A DNA stretch of 64,000 nt, taken from contig JAULSN010000009.1 of the NCBI GenBank assembly GCA_033439765.1, positions 2,294,001 through 2,358,000 on the forward strand, given 5' to 3'. Source of the stretch: Lasiosphaeria ovina. Its lineage: Eukaryota > Ascomycota > Sordariomycetes > Sordariales > Lasiosphaeriaceae. The position numbers and the translations under genes are program-made. Of this stretch, positions 1 through 11,630 are shown piece after piece. Every line of letters starts with the position of its first letter. Position 1 is the first letter of the stretch. Below the pieces are notes generated by a model that saw only the letters and a program-made list of their open reading frames with translations, was not told the origin of the DNA and did no database searches.

Positions 1-2345
1 GACCCGACGGCCTCTCTCTCACGCACCCGCCTCCGGGTCCCAACTCACTCATCAGCACCAACAGGCACAGACGAGGCAACTGAGCGGCGCTGCCAGCGAA
101 TCTGACTTGGGGAAATCGCCTGCTGCTATTAATACGAACATCTCGTCTGGATCCTGCCGTCGGGTGTGGAGCCGAATCCTCGCTCGCACTTTTGATTTTG
201 TCGGTGTCCGCGCCGATCGCTTCCTCATCATAAAATACAGATTAGACCCGATTATAAAATGGGCCTTGGTCACGGCTCTTATGCGCAAACGTGTCAAAGG
301 GCGGGCCTGACAGGAGACTACCGACACAGAGGACCTGGCTCACTGCAGCAGAGAAGGATCCGTCCCGGAATGTCATGTCGCGGCATGGTGCCGAGATGCT
401 CGGCGCTTGCAGCAGGCCCCGCTGATGCGAATCATCGTACATACGTATTCAATCTAGTCTCCAATACCCTTAACCAAGCAAGGTCAACCTCCGCATACTT
501 ACCTTAATTGACTACACTACACAGGCGCATTCTCCACGCATTTCGGGATCGTGCCGCAAGCCTATTATCCTCTAGTCATTCCGTTAAACATCCTGCACGG
601 ATTATATAAGACTACTAGTGCCTATAGGGGACGGCCATGACCTTCCCGAGTGTGGGTTCACTCGTGAGGCATTCGATGCTGACTGACACTGACGATAAAG
701 CGATAAAGCAGCCGCCTGGCAGCCGGCACTAGCGCAGATTCGGGGGGGATACGTATCGTTCCATTTGGCCCCCAGTCCCGGCGTTTCATGTTTTAGTGCG
801 CCCACTTTGGAAGCTTCCCGGGCACATCTGGGGGGCACAGTTAAACACAGACACGAGATTCGTCGAGCCGTCGGTGATCTTCGTTGCGCTGAGAAGAATA
901 TTGATGCGCGACGTATTCAGCCCAGCATACTTCGCAAGACTCTCTCGGGTCGTCGACTTCAGCTCTGGCCAGCCTTCTATATTTTCGTGCTGCTTTGCCT
1001 CTTTATCATTGCAACCTACCTGCGGACCTACTTGGCGTTTGGAAGGGTCAGGTTCATGACAATGCCGCGCAATTTTAACAGCGGGCAAGATATTGCTGGA
1101 TGGAGCTGCGCGCGCGCGAGCGCATTGACCTCGATCGGCCTATCGCGGGACGTTTCCCTCAACGGGAATCCATTTCGGCGTCATACGAGCTCAAATGGTA
1201 TTTCGATCTGAACCATGATGGACGCGCAAGTGGTGCCGAGACAATTACTTATACGATATTCTGTGACGAGGCGCGCGCGAGCAAGGCCTCGATAATCTCC
1301 CTACCAAGCTGCTGCTCACAATATAAAGAGTCTTGGTCTTACTATGCGCCCTTCAAGTGGGAAAGCATGTCCCATAATAGGGGTTCCCAAGAAACCCCGC
1401 TGGGTTGATCTCAGAGCGGTTTTGGCCCATGAAACTTCGCATTTGAAGCAGAGACAGGATAAGGAAGACCAGCCCGAACTAACAAGTCCGACTGGTAACA
1501 CCGTTTTTGGGCAACAATGATGTGAGGTAATGTGATGATCGGTTTATTCGTACTGTCAACTGAGCAAATATTCAAGGCACTGTTCCGCAGCTTTTTCCCG
1601 GTCTTTATCTGTTATTTTTGGTACTCTCCTGAATCAAAGGTGATGATAGGCAATGCAATGTTCCCGTCTCGGTCTCACTCTCACAGCGCGCGCGCTTACG
1701 TACTACGACCCATATTTCTTCTGAACCCCACCGGTCAACCACTCGACCCCCAGATCAGGTCATGTGATCTGGGTCTCGTCCCGCTGGCCCCGCTGAGCTT
1801 GATTACGCAGTCCAATTGCAGCCAGAAGTGGACCCTGGGCGCTGGGCTGGGAGAGACACCGAACGCCGCAGCTTTCCGGCGAGGCTGAGAGCTGTGGGCT
1901 CGTTTAGGGCCAAGGCTTCCTCGGCTCCACCCTTGGCGGTCAAGCTCCAAGTCGGAACCTCCGCTGCCTTTCCGCATCGCCATCGACGACGGCCCGGCAC
2001 CATTGCCATAACCCGCAAATACTTAATACTCACCAGCGCTCTCGCAAATCAAGGGCTAATCTACGCCTAGAAACCACTCGGCGAGCTACCAGTAACACGA
2101 AAAGCCCCGTGGCGACTTGCGGGAACTAACCACTAGAGCCGCGCAACGACAGCGACAGCAACAGCGGCAGCCACAGAAACCACCAAAACGATTGCGAAGC
2201 CGCGTGTCGACCTCGCTGGACCAAATCCCCATTTTTGACACACCTAGCGCCTTTCGCAGCCTGTGGTGACTCTAGTTTGCCGAGGGCAGACAGACCACGA
2301 AACGACGGGAAGGAGAGAGATCATGCAGCCCTAATCATTTGCACC
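1..2345. other. Spacer and 5' flank upstream of kog1
   Basis: No gene is supportable here. The open frames present are short, overlap on both strands, and lack recognisable domains or splice-linked continuations. The last few hundred bases, from about 2100, are CA/AG-rich and uninterrupted up to the kog1 ATG, so they are probably its 5' UTR and core promoter. There are several short CG alternations, such as around 1107-1118 and 1687-1694, but no clear repeat. Confidence 0.5.
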
Positions 2346-5300
2346 ATGTCGGCCGTTTCCCTCCAGCCGCACCCCAATTCGGCACAATTCGGTAGCCGGC
2401 AGAGCGCGCTTCACTTTGTTGCGCCCCCGGTCTCAGCTGCTTCGTCTCTCTCGCGAGTTCCCAGCCTCCAGGCGCGCGTCATGTCGCAGTTCCGCGCCCA
2501 GCACCCCGAGGCTTTCGCTCCTCAAGACGGACAGAACGGCAGCACCCGCTCGTCGTCGCCTGCTCAGACGCCCTCGAGACCGGGCTCGCCCATTCTGACA
2601 GGCCGCCGGCACTCCCAGTCTCCCGCTTCCGCATTTCGCAGGCCATCGAGCGCCCCTGGAAACAAGCAAGGCTCCCGGGCCGCCTATGTTAACGGACGAC
2701 GTGCCGACTACGACGATGCCGACGACGATGATGATGACGACGAGGACGACGAGGACAATAGCCGGAACGGCAGCCATAATCATGCTAGCTCCTCGCTCAC
2801 ACGACCTTCCAAGCCGCCGTTACTTCGATCCAAGACCGAGGACGGCTTGCGACACGACCAGGTTGATGGCCCCGATGATGACCTTCTCCCCCGGGCCGTC
2901 GCGAAACAAGGCGCAAAACACGGCTTCGAAGGCCATTATCAATCCGAAGATATAATATTCCAGCTTGCTAATGTACGTTGCACTTTAAAGGCCCTTGCCC
3001 CATCTTATTGTTTTTCTTTCCCTCTCCCGCTCCTGCGGAGGCTTTTCGCCAAGCCGGTTGCATGTTTGCAGTAGTGTTGCAACCCATGGTTGCTTTCTGC
3101 CGTCCTTTTTTTTTCTCTCCTTTTGTCTCTTCTTGTTTTCCCCAAACAAATTTTGATAGACCACCTCCCCCGTACCAAAAAGAAAGATGCTAATCGGTTC
3201 TAGAATTGGTACATGTATTTCACCGACAAGAGGCATGAAACAACTGGGAAGCCCAAGGTGCCTGGGTTCGTGCTGCAGGATTGGCGTATGCGAGATCGAC
3301 TTAAGACGGTATCCGCAGCCATAGCAGTGTGTCTCAATATCGGAGTCGAGCCTCCAGACCAGTTGCGGACTACGCCAGGCGCCAAGCTCGAGGCGTGGCA
3401 AGATCCTACTGTTCCTCCCGTCTCGAAGGCGCTCGAGAATATTGGGAAGACGCTGCAGGCCCAGTACGAGACTTTGGCGATTAGGGCTCGCTACAAGCAG
3501 TATCTCGACCCATCCATTGAAGAAACTAAGAAGTTCAGCATTTCCCTTCGACGGAATGCCAAGGATGAGCGTGTATTGTTTCACTACAATGGGCACGGGG
3601 TGCCCAAGCCGACCGCGTCAGGAGAGATATGGGTCTTTAACAAGACCTACACGCAATATATACCGGTCTCGCTATACGACCTCCAGCAGTGGCTTCAGGC
3701 CCCCACCATATTCGTATGGGATTGCTCCGAGGCTGGGAATATCTTGAATAACTATCATCGCTTTGTTGAAAAACACGAGCAAGAAGAGGATGATACCGCC
3801 GCGAAGGATGCCACGTACGAAAAGATGACCTTTCGCCCGTACATCCACCTAGCTTCTTGCGGCGCCAAAGAAAACCTTCCAACAAATCCTCTGCTCCCCG
3901 CTGACCTCTTCACATGTTGCTTGACGACTCCGATCGAGATGGCGCTCTGGTTCTTTGTGCTCCAGAACCCGCTCAAAACAAAGCTCACCCCTGAGAGGGC
4001 TAGAGGACTTGGAGGCAGGCTGCAGGAACGCCGGACCCCCCTTGGAGAGCTTAACTGGATCTTTACGGCCATTACCGACACGATAGCGTGGACGACGTTG
4101 CCGCGTCACCTCTTTCGCAAGTTCTTCCGGCAAGATCTTATGGGTAAGTGCAAAGTTCCATGATCTGTTTTATATTGTTTCACGACTGACCTGATAACGC
4201 TGATTTAGTAGCCGCACTGTTCCGCAATTTTCTGCTCGCGCAGCGCATTATGCCAGTCTACAACTGTCACCCGCAGTCGTACCCAGAATTGCCAAATACG
4301 CGTCAACACCCTCTTTGGGACAGCTGGGACCACGCCGTTGACATGGCATTGGCCCAGTTGCCCATGCTGGAGAGGAAAGAGAAGGAAGGCATAGAATATG
4401 AATATGTTAACTCGAGCTTCTTCACAGAGCAGCTCACTGCCTTCGAGGTATACCTAGATAGGGGCGATGCCTTGGCACAGAAACCTCCCGATCAGCTCCC
4501 AGTTGTACTCCAAGTGCTCCTTAGTCAGCAGCACCGGCTTCGGGCATTGATCCTTCTCGGTCGTTTTCTGGATCTTGGCCCCTGGGCGGTCCAGCTAGCT
4601 CTGAGCATTGGCATATTCCCCTATGTCCTGAAGCTCCTTCAATCAGCCGCACAGGAGCTGAAGCCTGTCATGGTGTTCATCTGGACCCGTGTCCTGGCCG
4701 TCGACATCTCCTGTCAGGGGGATCTCATCAAGGACAGCGGGTACAACTACTTTGCCGCCATAATGAAGCCACAGGAAACCTTCCCAGTGGTTGGCGTGGC
4801 AGTTCTGGACGAGCACAAGGCTATGTGCGCATTCATCCTGGCCATGCTGTGCAAGAACTACAGACCTGGCCAGATCGTCTGCAACTCGACAGAGATTATG
4901 ACGTATTGTCTGCAGCACATCAACCATCCAGAGAACCCTCTGCTGCGGCAGTGGTCATGCCTCTGCATCAGCCAGTTGTGGCAAGATCTCCCGGAAGGCA
5001 AATGGAGAGGCATCCGAGAGAATGCCCACCTCAAACTGGCCTTTCTGATCAAGGACCAGTGCCCCGAGGTTCGGGCCGCAATGGTCCACGCCATGACGAC
5101 ATTCCTGGGGATCCCAGACCTCACTGACGAAGTCGCGAGAATTGAAGAGGGAATTGCCTGGACGATGCTGGATCTCGCCACCGACGGCAGTCCCATCGTC
5201 CGCAAAGAGCTCCTGGTGTTCTTCTCGCACTTTGTGCTGCGCTACGAGAACAAGTTCCTGGTCGCCGCGCACGAGCAGTTGCTGGAGGAGAAGGAGTACC

Positions 5301-7262
5301 TCTTGTTCCCTCTGCCAGACGATGGCCAGGACCACCGGATGGGGCTGCACTACGCGAGGGCTGCGCATCGCGACAGAGATGGCACGATTCAGCCGTCTGC
5401 GTTCGGTGTGGCCCATGATTCTGTCTTCGCTGCGTGCTGGAAACACATCAACATCCTGAGCGTCGATCCCCACCCCGAGGTCCAGAGAGACGCTACCGCG
5501 ATTGTGGACTTTGTCCACCACGAACTTTTGCATTCGCCTGTTGGCGAGCAAGCTCAGAAGCTCATAGATGAGATCCTCAAGCGCGCTAGGAAAGTGTCCA
5601 GAGGAGATATGAGCCAGAGAACTAGCGTTGTTGGGACCCACACAGCCGTTGCGCAGCCGATGCCTTCGCCTGGCCTTCTTAAGCGGACTGCCAGCTATCT
5701 ATTCGGCCCGCTGATTGGCACTATGGAAATCCCCGCGTCAGCTGTCTTCTCCCCGCCCACGTCTCCTCGCTTGCAGAGGACGCTGTCTCAGCGCAGCCGC
5801 AAAGGTCCGAGTCTGGATGCTGCGCCCCCGGAGCAGAATGACCAGACCACATCGCCGGCAAACTATCACGTAGCCAATGAGCCAACATGCGCCGGTTACA
5901 AGGAGCGCAGCCTCACCGAAGCGCCCACTCTGCCTGTGACGAGCACATTCCTCGACTGGTCAATAGAGTACTTCCGGGAGCCTCAAATGAAGGCGCCCGA
6001 GCCCGAGGAGCCTGGAAGCAATGAATATAACAAACGGCTTTGGCGGCGATCACGTAACGAGGCCGTCCTCATGGAGACGCAACCTCAGAAGACACACGCG
6101 AGGACGCACAAGTGGAACAGCCAGATCGGAGTCATCAACAATGGAACGCAGCCAGCCAAGATGACGTTCCACCAGTTTGAAAATCACGTCGCGGTTGCTG
6201 ACGATGGGAATACCATAAACATCTGGGATTGGAAAACAAACGCTCGCAAGAGCCGCTTCTCCAACGGCAATCCCGAGGGCTCAAAGATTTCCGAGGTGAA
6301 GTTCATCAACGAGGATGACCAGGCGCTCTTGATGACGGGCTCGTCGGACGGCGTCTTGCGCGTATATCGCAACTACGACAGCGACGAAAATGTGGAGCTA
6401 GCGTCGGCATGGCGTGCGCTGACGCACATGGTGCCGTCCAACGTGAATTCGGGCATGGTCTTTGACTGGCAGCAGGTCAACGGGCAGGTGCTGGTGGCGG
6501 GCGACGAGCGCGTCATCCGCATCTGGAACGCCGGCCACGAGATGTGCTCGCACGAGATCCCGGCCCGGTCGGGCTCGTGCGTGACGGCGCTGACGTCGGA
6601 CCAGATGACGGGCAACATCTTCGTTGCCGGGTTCGGCGACGGCGCCATCCGCGTGTTCGACACGAGAAACAGGCCCCAGGAGTCCATGGTCCGCAAGTGG
6701 AAGGACGACAACAGGCAGTGGGTCCGCACCGTGCACATGCAGCGCGGCGGCCAGCGCGAGCTCGTCTCGGCCAGCCGCAACGGCATGGTCCGTCTCTGGG
6801 ACATTCGAAAGGACAAGCCGCTTGCTACCTTTGGCACAACCGCCCACCACGTGCTCAGGACCGCGAGCGTCCATGAGCATCTCCCCGTGCTGGCTGTGTA
6901 AGTTTCTATCTGTCGTGCATCATTTTTCCCCCTTCTTTTCTTTGTATCAGGGAACTGACTTTGGTGTCGGTGTTTCTAGCGGCACATCTGTGCACACTGT
7001 TAGGGTTTTTGATCTCGACGGTCGCATCATCTCGAGCATGGAACCCTACTCGGGCTTCCTGCAGGGCCACAAAGACACGCCCATCGCCGTCACGGCCTTT
7101 CATCCGCACCGCATGCTCCTCGGCTGCGCCGCACGCGGAGACCATCGCCTCAACCTCTTTGCGTGTGGCAACGAGCGCGTCGAGCGCTTCGACCGCCTCA
7201 GCGAGCGCCTGACCGACCGTCTTAGCGACCGTCTTAGCGAGCGCATCAGCGAACGCGGCTAG
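2346..7262 (+). CDS. kog1: Kog1/Mip1/raptor, TORC1 scaffold subunit
   Basis: Raptor-family subunit of TOR complex 1, which recruits substrates to the Tor kinase and acts at the vacuole. Coding exons are 2346-2972, 3204-4143, 4209-6897 and 6980-7262, giving 1512 aa; all three introns are GT-AG and keep phase. The first ~200 aa are Ser/Pro-rich with an acidic run (about residues 115-140). The raptor N-terminal caspase-like (RNC) domain follows, with the diagnostic YNGHGVP and WDCSEAG motifs in exon 2. Exon 3 carries the HEAT/ARM-like middle region, a Ser/Pro-rich linker that may be phosphorylated, and the start of the C-terminal WD40 propeller (for example IWDWK, RLWDIR). The last exon finishes the propeller, then ends in an odd Arg/Ser/Glu tail of repeated RLSER/RLTDR-type units. 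Family assignment is very secure; the exact start is inferred from the first ATG of the exon in good context. Confidence 0.96.
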
Positions 7263-8047
7263 GGTGGGCGGTGTCGAACATCTCTTCTTTGTTTTTTTTT
7301 TGTTGGGCGGGGGAACGAACCATCCTGCCGTGCACGCATACGTGTGTACTCTGACTTTCTCTCATCCCTGCTCGCGCTGCTTGCATGGCGGATGGAGTCG
7401 GTCGAGTTAGCATTGGCGAAATTATGCGCATGCCCTTGGCAATTGTGTCTGCGTCTGCGTTTTCGTTTGCGTTCTGGCGCCCCGTGGCCCTCTCATGCTC
7501 CCTCGTGAGCCAAAGAGGGCCACATAGGGGATAGGGGTTAGGGGGCTGGGGAGGATTTTAATACAATAACATGCTGTAGCTATCTTTTTTTTCTTGTTAT
7601 TTCTTTTTCTTTCTTTTTCCTTTCCGGGTTGGTAATGGGTAAACTGCATATTGGTATTAAGTGAAAGAACCGGGGGAAGAATCTGGGTGGCTATCGGGAG
7701 GGAGCCAGGGCTTGGGATTTTCCTAATCTTTCTACGTGTTTGTTTGTAGAAGCGGAGGGTCATAGGGGGAGCGGAGGAGGGGGAAAGGATGGCTTTACTG
7801 TATTGTTATTTCAACACGAGCCTTTTTTTCTCTCTCGATGTTTTTTTTATTCTATTCTTCTTCTCTCGGACTTTGTCTCTCGCATCGGCTCCCTCTAATT
7901 TCTCTTTGGGGGATCCTCCTTCTTTCGTTCTTCCGCCCGAGTCGTTTCGTTGCCTTGGCTGATGGTGCAAATTTGTAGATGGGGCTTGCGGAACATTCGG
8001 CGTCTTCGTCTTCCGCCGGCATGTGTGTATTGCGGGTTGTAGAGAGT

Positions 8048-8081
<34 letters not shown>

Positions 8082-8686
8082 GTCTGCTTTCTATTGTGCT
8101 ATTATCGCTGCTTTTTTTACTTGTTTTGTTTATTTTTAGACCAAGAGAAAGGGGGCCAGCTGCCGACCGAGAGCTTAGTCTGAAGGGTTCCATACCAGCG
8201 GACGATGGGTGATAGGTGGATGCCCCTTTCTTTAAATGTTTCTAGACAGACAGAGAGAGACAGATGGAGGGCGTGAGGTGGGAACTTCTCAATTCAAGGT
8301 AATACTGGGCTGTTAAGAATCATCTTTCGCCCTGCTTTTTTGTGTCTGTGGGTGTTGCTTGTCGCGAACGCCTGGCTGACTGTGGATATACATGCCCAGC
8401 ACTGTTCATCTCGAAGCATCCGATTCAACTTCACAGGTAACAAATACTGTACGGTACGTTACTGTACTTCTTTTCCATCCCTCAACATAGTGTGAAGGTG
8501 TTCGGAATTCGAAGTGGAGCCTGCCGTTACTGATAGCAGAAAACTGCTTCATTCTCGGCCCCCCCCCCACCCCCTGCTTGAGTGTTCATTTCTGCTCTTT
8601 TTCATTCTCCTCGTCCCCTTCCTCGCCCTCCACAACACGTACATGCAGGGACAAGCGGTCCAGCAATTATCTCAAACACCAAAGAA
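7263..8686. other. Spacer downstream of kog1, T/G-rich
   Basis: No gene is seen. The region is rich in T runs and G runs, as expected of 3' UTR and terminator sequence, and holds a (GT)n microsatellite at 8049-8080. Confidence 0.6.
8049..8080. repeat. (GT)16 microsatellite
   Basis: Thirty-two bases of uninterrupted GT dinucleotide lie in the spacer between kog1 and the tRNA gene. It can form Z-DNA-like structure and is likely length-polymorphic. Confidence 0.95.
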
Positions 8687-8773
8687 GCATCAGTGGTTTA
8701 GTGGTAAGACCCATCGTTGCCAGCGCATCAGCAAAATATCGATGGGCCCCGTGTTCGATTCACGGCTGATGCA
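8687..8773 (+). tRNA. tRNA-Gly (anticodon GCC) with a 16-nt intron
   Basis: A complete cloverleaf can be folded by eye. The acceptor stem GCATCAG pairs with CTGATGC, followed by discriminator A. The D arm contains the A-box-like TGGTTTAGTGG, and the T arm contains the B-box core GTTCGATTC with stem CCGTG/CACGG. The anticodon stem CATCG/CGATG encloses TTGCCAT, with anticodon GCC at 8719-8721. A 16-nt intron at 8723-8738 sits after base 37, the canonical position. The mature length is 71 nt, as expected for eukaryotic tRNA-Gly. A T5 run at 8808-8812 is a plausible Pol III terminator. Confidence 0.95.
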
Positions 8774-9348
8774 TCACGTCATGAGAAAACAGGTGTTTCC
8801 GACTTTATTTTTGTTTCTCTTTTGTTTCGTTTTGTGCTGACGCTGTTTTTACTGTTTTTTTATTTCTCGCCTTACAATTACGTCTTGCACACACTTATTT
8901 TGCTTGGCCCTCGACCCCAACACAACTCCCCACTCTTTTTTTCCCACCAACCTCACGTCCCCTTTACCCCTATTCTTTTCACTTCATTCACAAGGATCGG
9001 GGAGCTCGAATTATAACTACGTCGTTGTAATTGAAGGGGTTCTGCCTACCTAGTTGGCTACCTCGAAGATTATCCTGGCAGTTTATCAGAGGGGAAAAAG
9101 CGGGGGAAAAACCCCTATACCTTAGTAGGTACAATGGACGGACTACCAGGACCGCACCGGTCCGGACTTCTCAACTTTGAGACAGCGTGTCAAGATGACT
9201 GCTGTTCCGTCTTTCCACTTTCCGCCGCGCGGCCATCATGCTATGGCCAGGGCTCTTCTGAATCCGCCACTACCATATTCCTCAGGGAAAAACAAAGGCA
9301 CGAGATACCTATACCTATACCTTCACGAACATTGCACTGCGCTACCCC

Positions 9349-9379
<31 letters not shown>

Positions 9380-9739
9380 CTTGTTGTTATGCCTGGATGA
9401 CCAAGACGATTCCCAGAAAGTGGCCACTGCGCCTCTCCGACCCCAAATACTATCACTTGACGCTGTTCACTAGAGCCTGTTTGTGTTCCCATAATCCTCC
9501 GCCATAACCATTGCCCTCATCCCTATCATCATCATCCCCATAGCAGCCGCATCCACCTTTTTAGTTTTAAGGGGGATCCGTTTCCAGCCACTTATAACTC
9601 TCATACACGGGGTATATCTATTGTTGCGTAAAAAAAGGACGAAAACAAAGCAGACCGGAATTTGAAAACGAATAACAGGAAATGTGGATGTAGGAAAGCG
9701 ACCCCCCCCCCCTTTTAACAACCACCGGACGAAGAGACG
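8774..9739. other. Spacer between tRNA-Gly and the 9.7-kb gene
   Basis: No gene is seen. The spacer contains T-rich stretches, a (TTG)n microsatellite at about 9349-9388 and a C run near 9703-9711. Confidence 0.6.
9349..9388. repeat. (TTG)n microsatellite
   Basis: About thirteen TTG units with one TTC interruption near the 3' end, lying in non-coding spacer. Confidence 0.93.
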
Positions 9740-10909
9740 TCACAATATCGCCGAGGGGTTAAGAAACCGGCCGCGGTTCACGCGGGCAGGCGCCGCGAGA
9801 CCGGCCTCGTGCTCCCAAAACGACAGGCGGCGGCCCCTGCAGTTTCTCATGGTGACGATAGTGCTGAGCGTCGACGCGGGAAACGGGGACTCGAGCCGCC
9901 TCTGCTCGAGCCGCTGCTGCGAGCGCCAGAGGTCCTTGCGGCGGCGCTGGAAGCGTGCACGCGGGTCGCCGGCGCCGGCGAAGACGAACTCGGAGGTGGC
10001 GAAGCGGAAGGGCCACGACGCGCCCGTGATGTCGCTGGTGTGGCAGTACGAGTGCATCTCGGTGCCGCCCGCGCCGCCTGCCCGGTGGCCGACGTCGCCG
10101 TGGTACAAGCCGTACCGCTGTGCGTAATGGTTGCCCTTGCCGGCGAGGTAGGCCGCCGTGCCGACGGCGCGCTGCGCCCCGCACAGCCCCGCCGCGATGA
10201 AGTCGGCTGGCGTCATGGCGCGCGCGACTGCCTCGTCATCGCCAGCGCCGTCGTCCTCGGCCGACCCCAGCACCGCGTCGCCAGCCGTCAGAGCTCCCTG
10301 CGGCGCTGGGCGGTGCGGGCCCCAGCCGCCGTTCACGTACCATCTGGGGCGGTATGACGATACTTGTCCAACGGGCGCCACGGATTCTGGGGGCTCCATG
10401 ACGCGGAACGGCGCGTCGATCAGGGGCACCTTGCAGTCAGGGTCGAGGCCCGGGTCGCACGATGCGAACTGCCGCAGCTTGTCGGTCGGGATCGGGGACG
10501 GCCTGTGGATGCGACGGCGCCTCATCAAGGCCTCCCAGTGTGCGTTCGTCCTGCGCCCCACCATGTTGCTTTCGATTGCTCGCCCGTGTGGGAGTTGGTC
10601 TGCTGCCGCGGTGTAAAGAGACGGGTTGCTGTGGAGGGCCTGCAGAAGGACGACGGGCTCGGGTATGTACCCAGCGGTGGCAATGGCGAGAGGGACGTTC
10701 GCTGGCGCTAGTTCGGTGTTAGGTGGATTACTGTTGTCGGCAGGATTGTCGGGCCAAGGAAGTTCGGTGGCCGTGAAGTTTTCTGGACCTTCTTCGCCGT
10801 CGCCATTCACCAATATTGTCGAGGAGCCCGCTGCGCTCGCCATCGCGTCATTAGGGATGTTTGAGGATGTTCGAGGGGTCGACGATTTCGCAATCAAAAA
10901 AGGTGTCAT
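9740..10909 (-). CDS. Unrecognised GC-rich hypothetical protein
   Basis: A single uninterrupted frame of 389 aa with GC-rich, codon-biased sequence like its neighbours. I do not recognise the family. The first ~60 residues are acidic and Ser/Asn/Pro-rich. A second in-frame ATG at 10843 could be the true start. The middle carries a short basic patch (about residues 120-135, RRRRIHRPSP) and aromatic/Gly/Pro-rich sequence (WYVNGGWGP). The region from about residue 235 is Ala/Gly/His-rich with several His and Tyr. No signal peptide, membrane span or catalytic motif is obvious. It is transcribed towards the tRNA gene and away from DPS1. The length and codon use argue for a real gene; the GC-rich sequence also opens an opposite-strand frame, which I treat as a shadow. 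Confidence 0.6.
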   Translation of the reverse strand: MTPFLIAKSSTPRTSSNIPNDAMASAAGSSTILVNGDGEEGPENFTATELPWPDNPADNSNPPNTELAPANVPLAIATAGYIPEPVVLLQALHSNPSLYTAAADQLPHGRAIESNMVGRRTNAHWEALMRRRRIHRPSPIPTDKLRQFASCDPGLDPDCKVPLIDAPFRVMEPPESVAPVGQVSSYRPRWYVNGGWGPHRPAPQGALTAGDAVLGSAEDDGAGDDEAVARAMTPADFIAAGLCGAQRAVGTAAYLAGKGNHYAQRYGLYHGDVGHRAGGAGGTEMHSYCHTSDITGASWPFRFATSEFVFAGAGDPRARFQRRRKDLWRSQQRLEQRRLESPFPASTLSTIVTMRNCRGRRLSFWEHEAGLAAPARVNRGRFLNPSAIL

Positions 10910-11630
10910 CTGTCACTTTCGCAACGAGGCGGCTTGTCTAGGTAGGGCGAACGACGTGAGATGGATAGAAAGGGAAGGAGGGAAGGAACGCTGAAGGCGA
11001 CTAGGTAGTTGTAGTACTGAGGACTGAGGGCGCTGCAGGCGCGACGATTCTAGGAAGAAACGGCCGTCTCGAGCGGAAAACTGATGGGAACATACAATGA
11101 AAGGAAAAGGGAGGGAGCGAGTAGAGGAAGTGGAAGGGAGCGTGCGGAAGAGAAGGGGCGAGGTATGGAAAGCTTCCAGGGCCACTGCGAACCTATTTTC
11201 TATTTTGTAGGAGTCCAGTATGGGATATGGAAAGTGAGCTGGCCCATCCCCAACAATGGGAGTGTCATAATTTTCGTCTGGTCTGAATAAAAAGTGAGAT
11301 TCCTTCTCCGGTCTGATTTTAGATTTTAGGCTCGCCTGGCGACAATTGTCTCCCAGCTGGCCGCCTTCACACCGAAGCAGAGCCCATTGCCGCGCGCATT
11401 ATCCTTTTGTTTGAACATGTCTTCAGTGGAATCCCCTCAAATCCTTCGGTTATTAACGGGTAGACCTTTACGCAAGCGTTGAGCCAAATATGATGACTCA
11501 AGGGAATAAACCTTGCGACAAACACGTCCCACCTAAAGGCAAAGACCACAATATAATCCTATTTAAAGCTCCACCTTATCTAACGCGACAACGAGGTAGA
11601 GACACGACAATTCTGGCAACAGGCAACCGA
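10910..11630. other. Spacer between the 9.7-kb gene and DPS1
   Basis: No gene is seen. Purine-rich sequence (about 11090-11170) lies just upstream of the minus-strand hypothetical gene and could be its 5' UTR/promoter. The part from about 11300 is the 3' flank of DPS1. Confidence 0.5.

Noticed and set aside
765..1211. A 148-codon plus-strand frame
   Set aside because: Overlaps equally long frames on the other strand, no domain, no splice continuation and no codon bias like the neighbouring genes.
4955..5641. A 228-codon minus-strand frame
   Set aside because: Lies antisense within the secure kog1 exon 3; a shadow of GC-rich coding sequence.
9809..10357. Plus-strand frame opposite the 9.7-kb gene
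   Set aside because: Composition is Arg/Ala/Gly-rich antisense of the longer minus-strand frame, which has the more natural composition. The strand choice is not absolutely certain.
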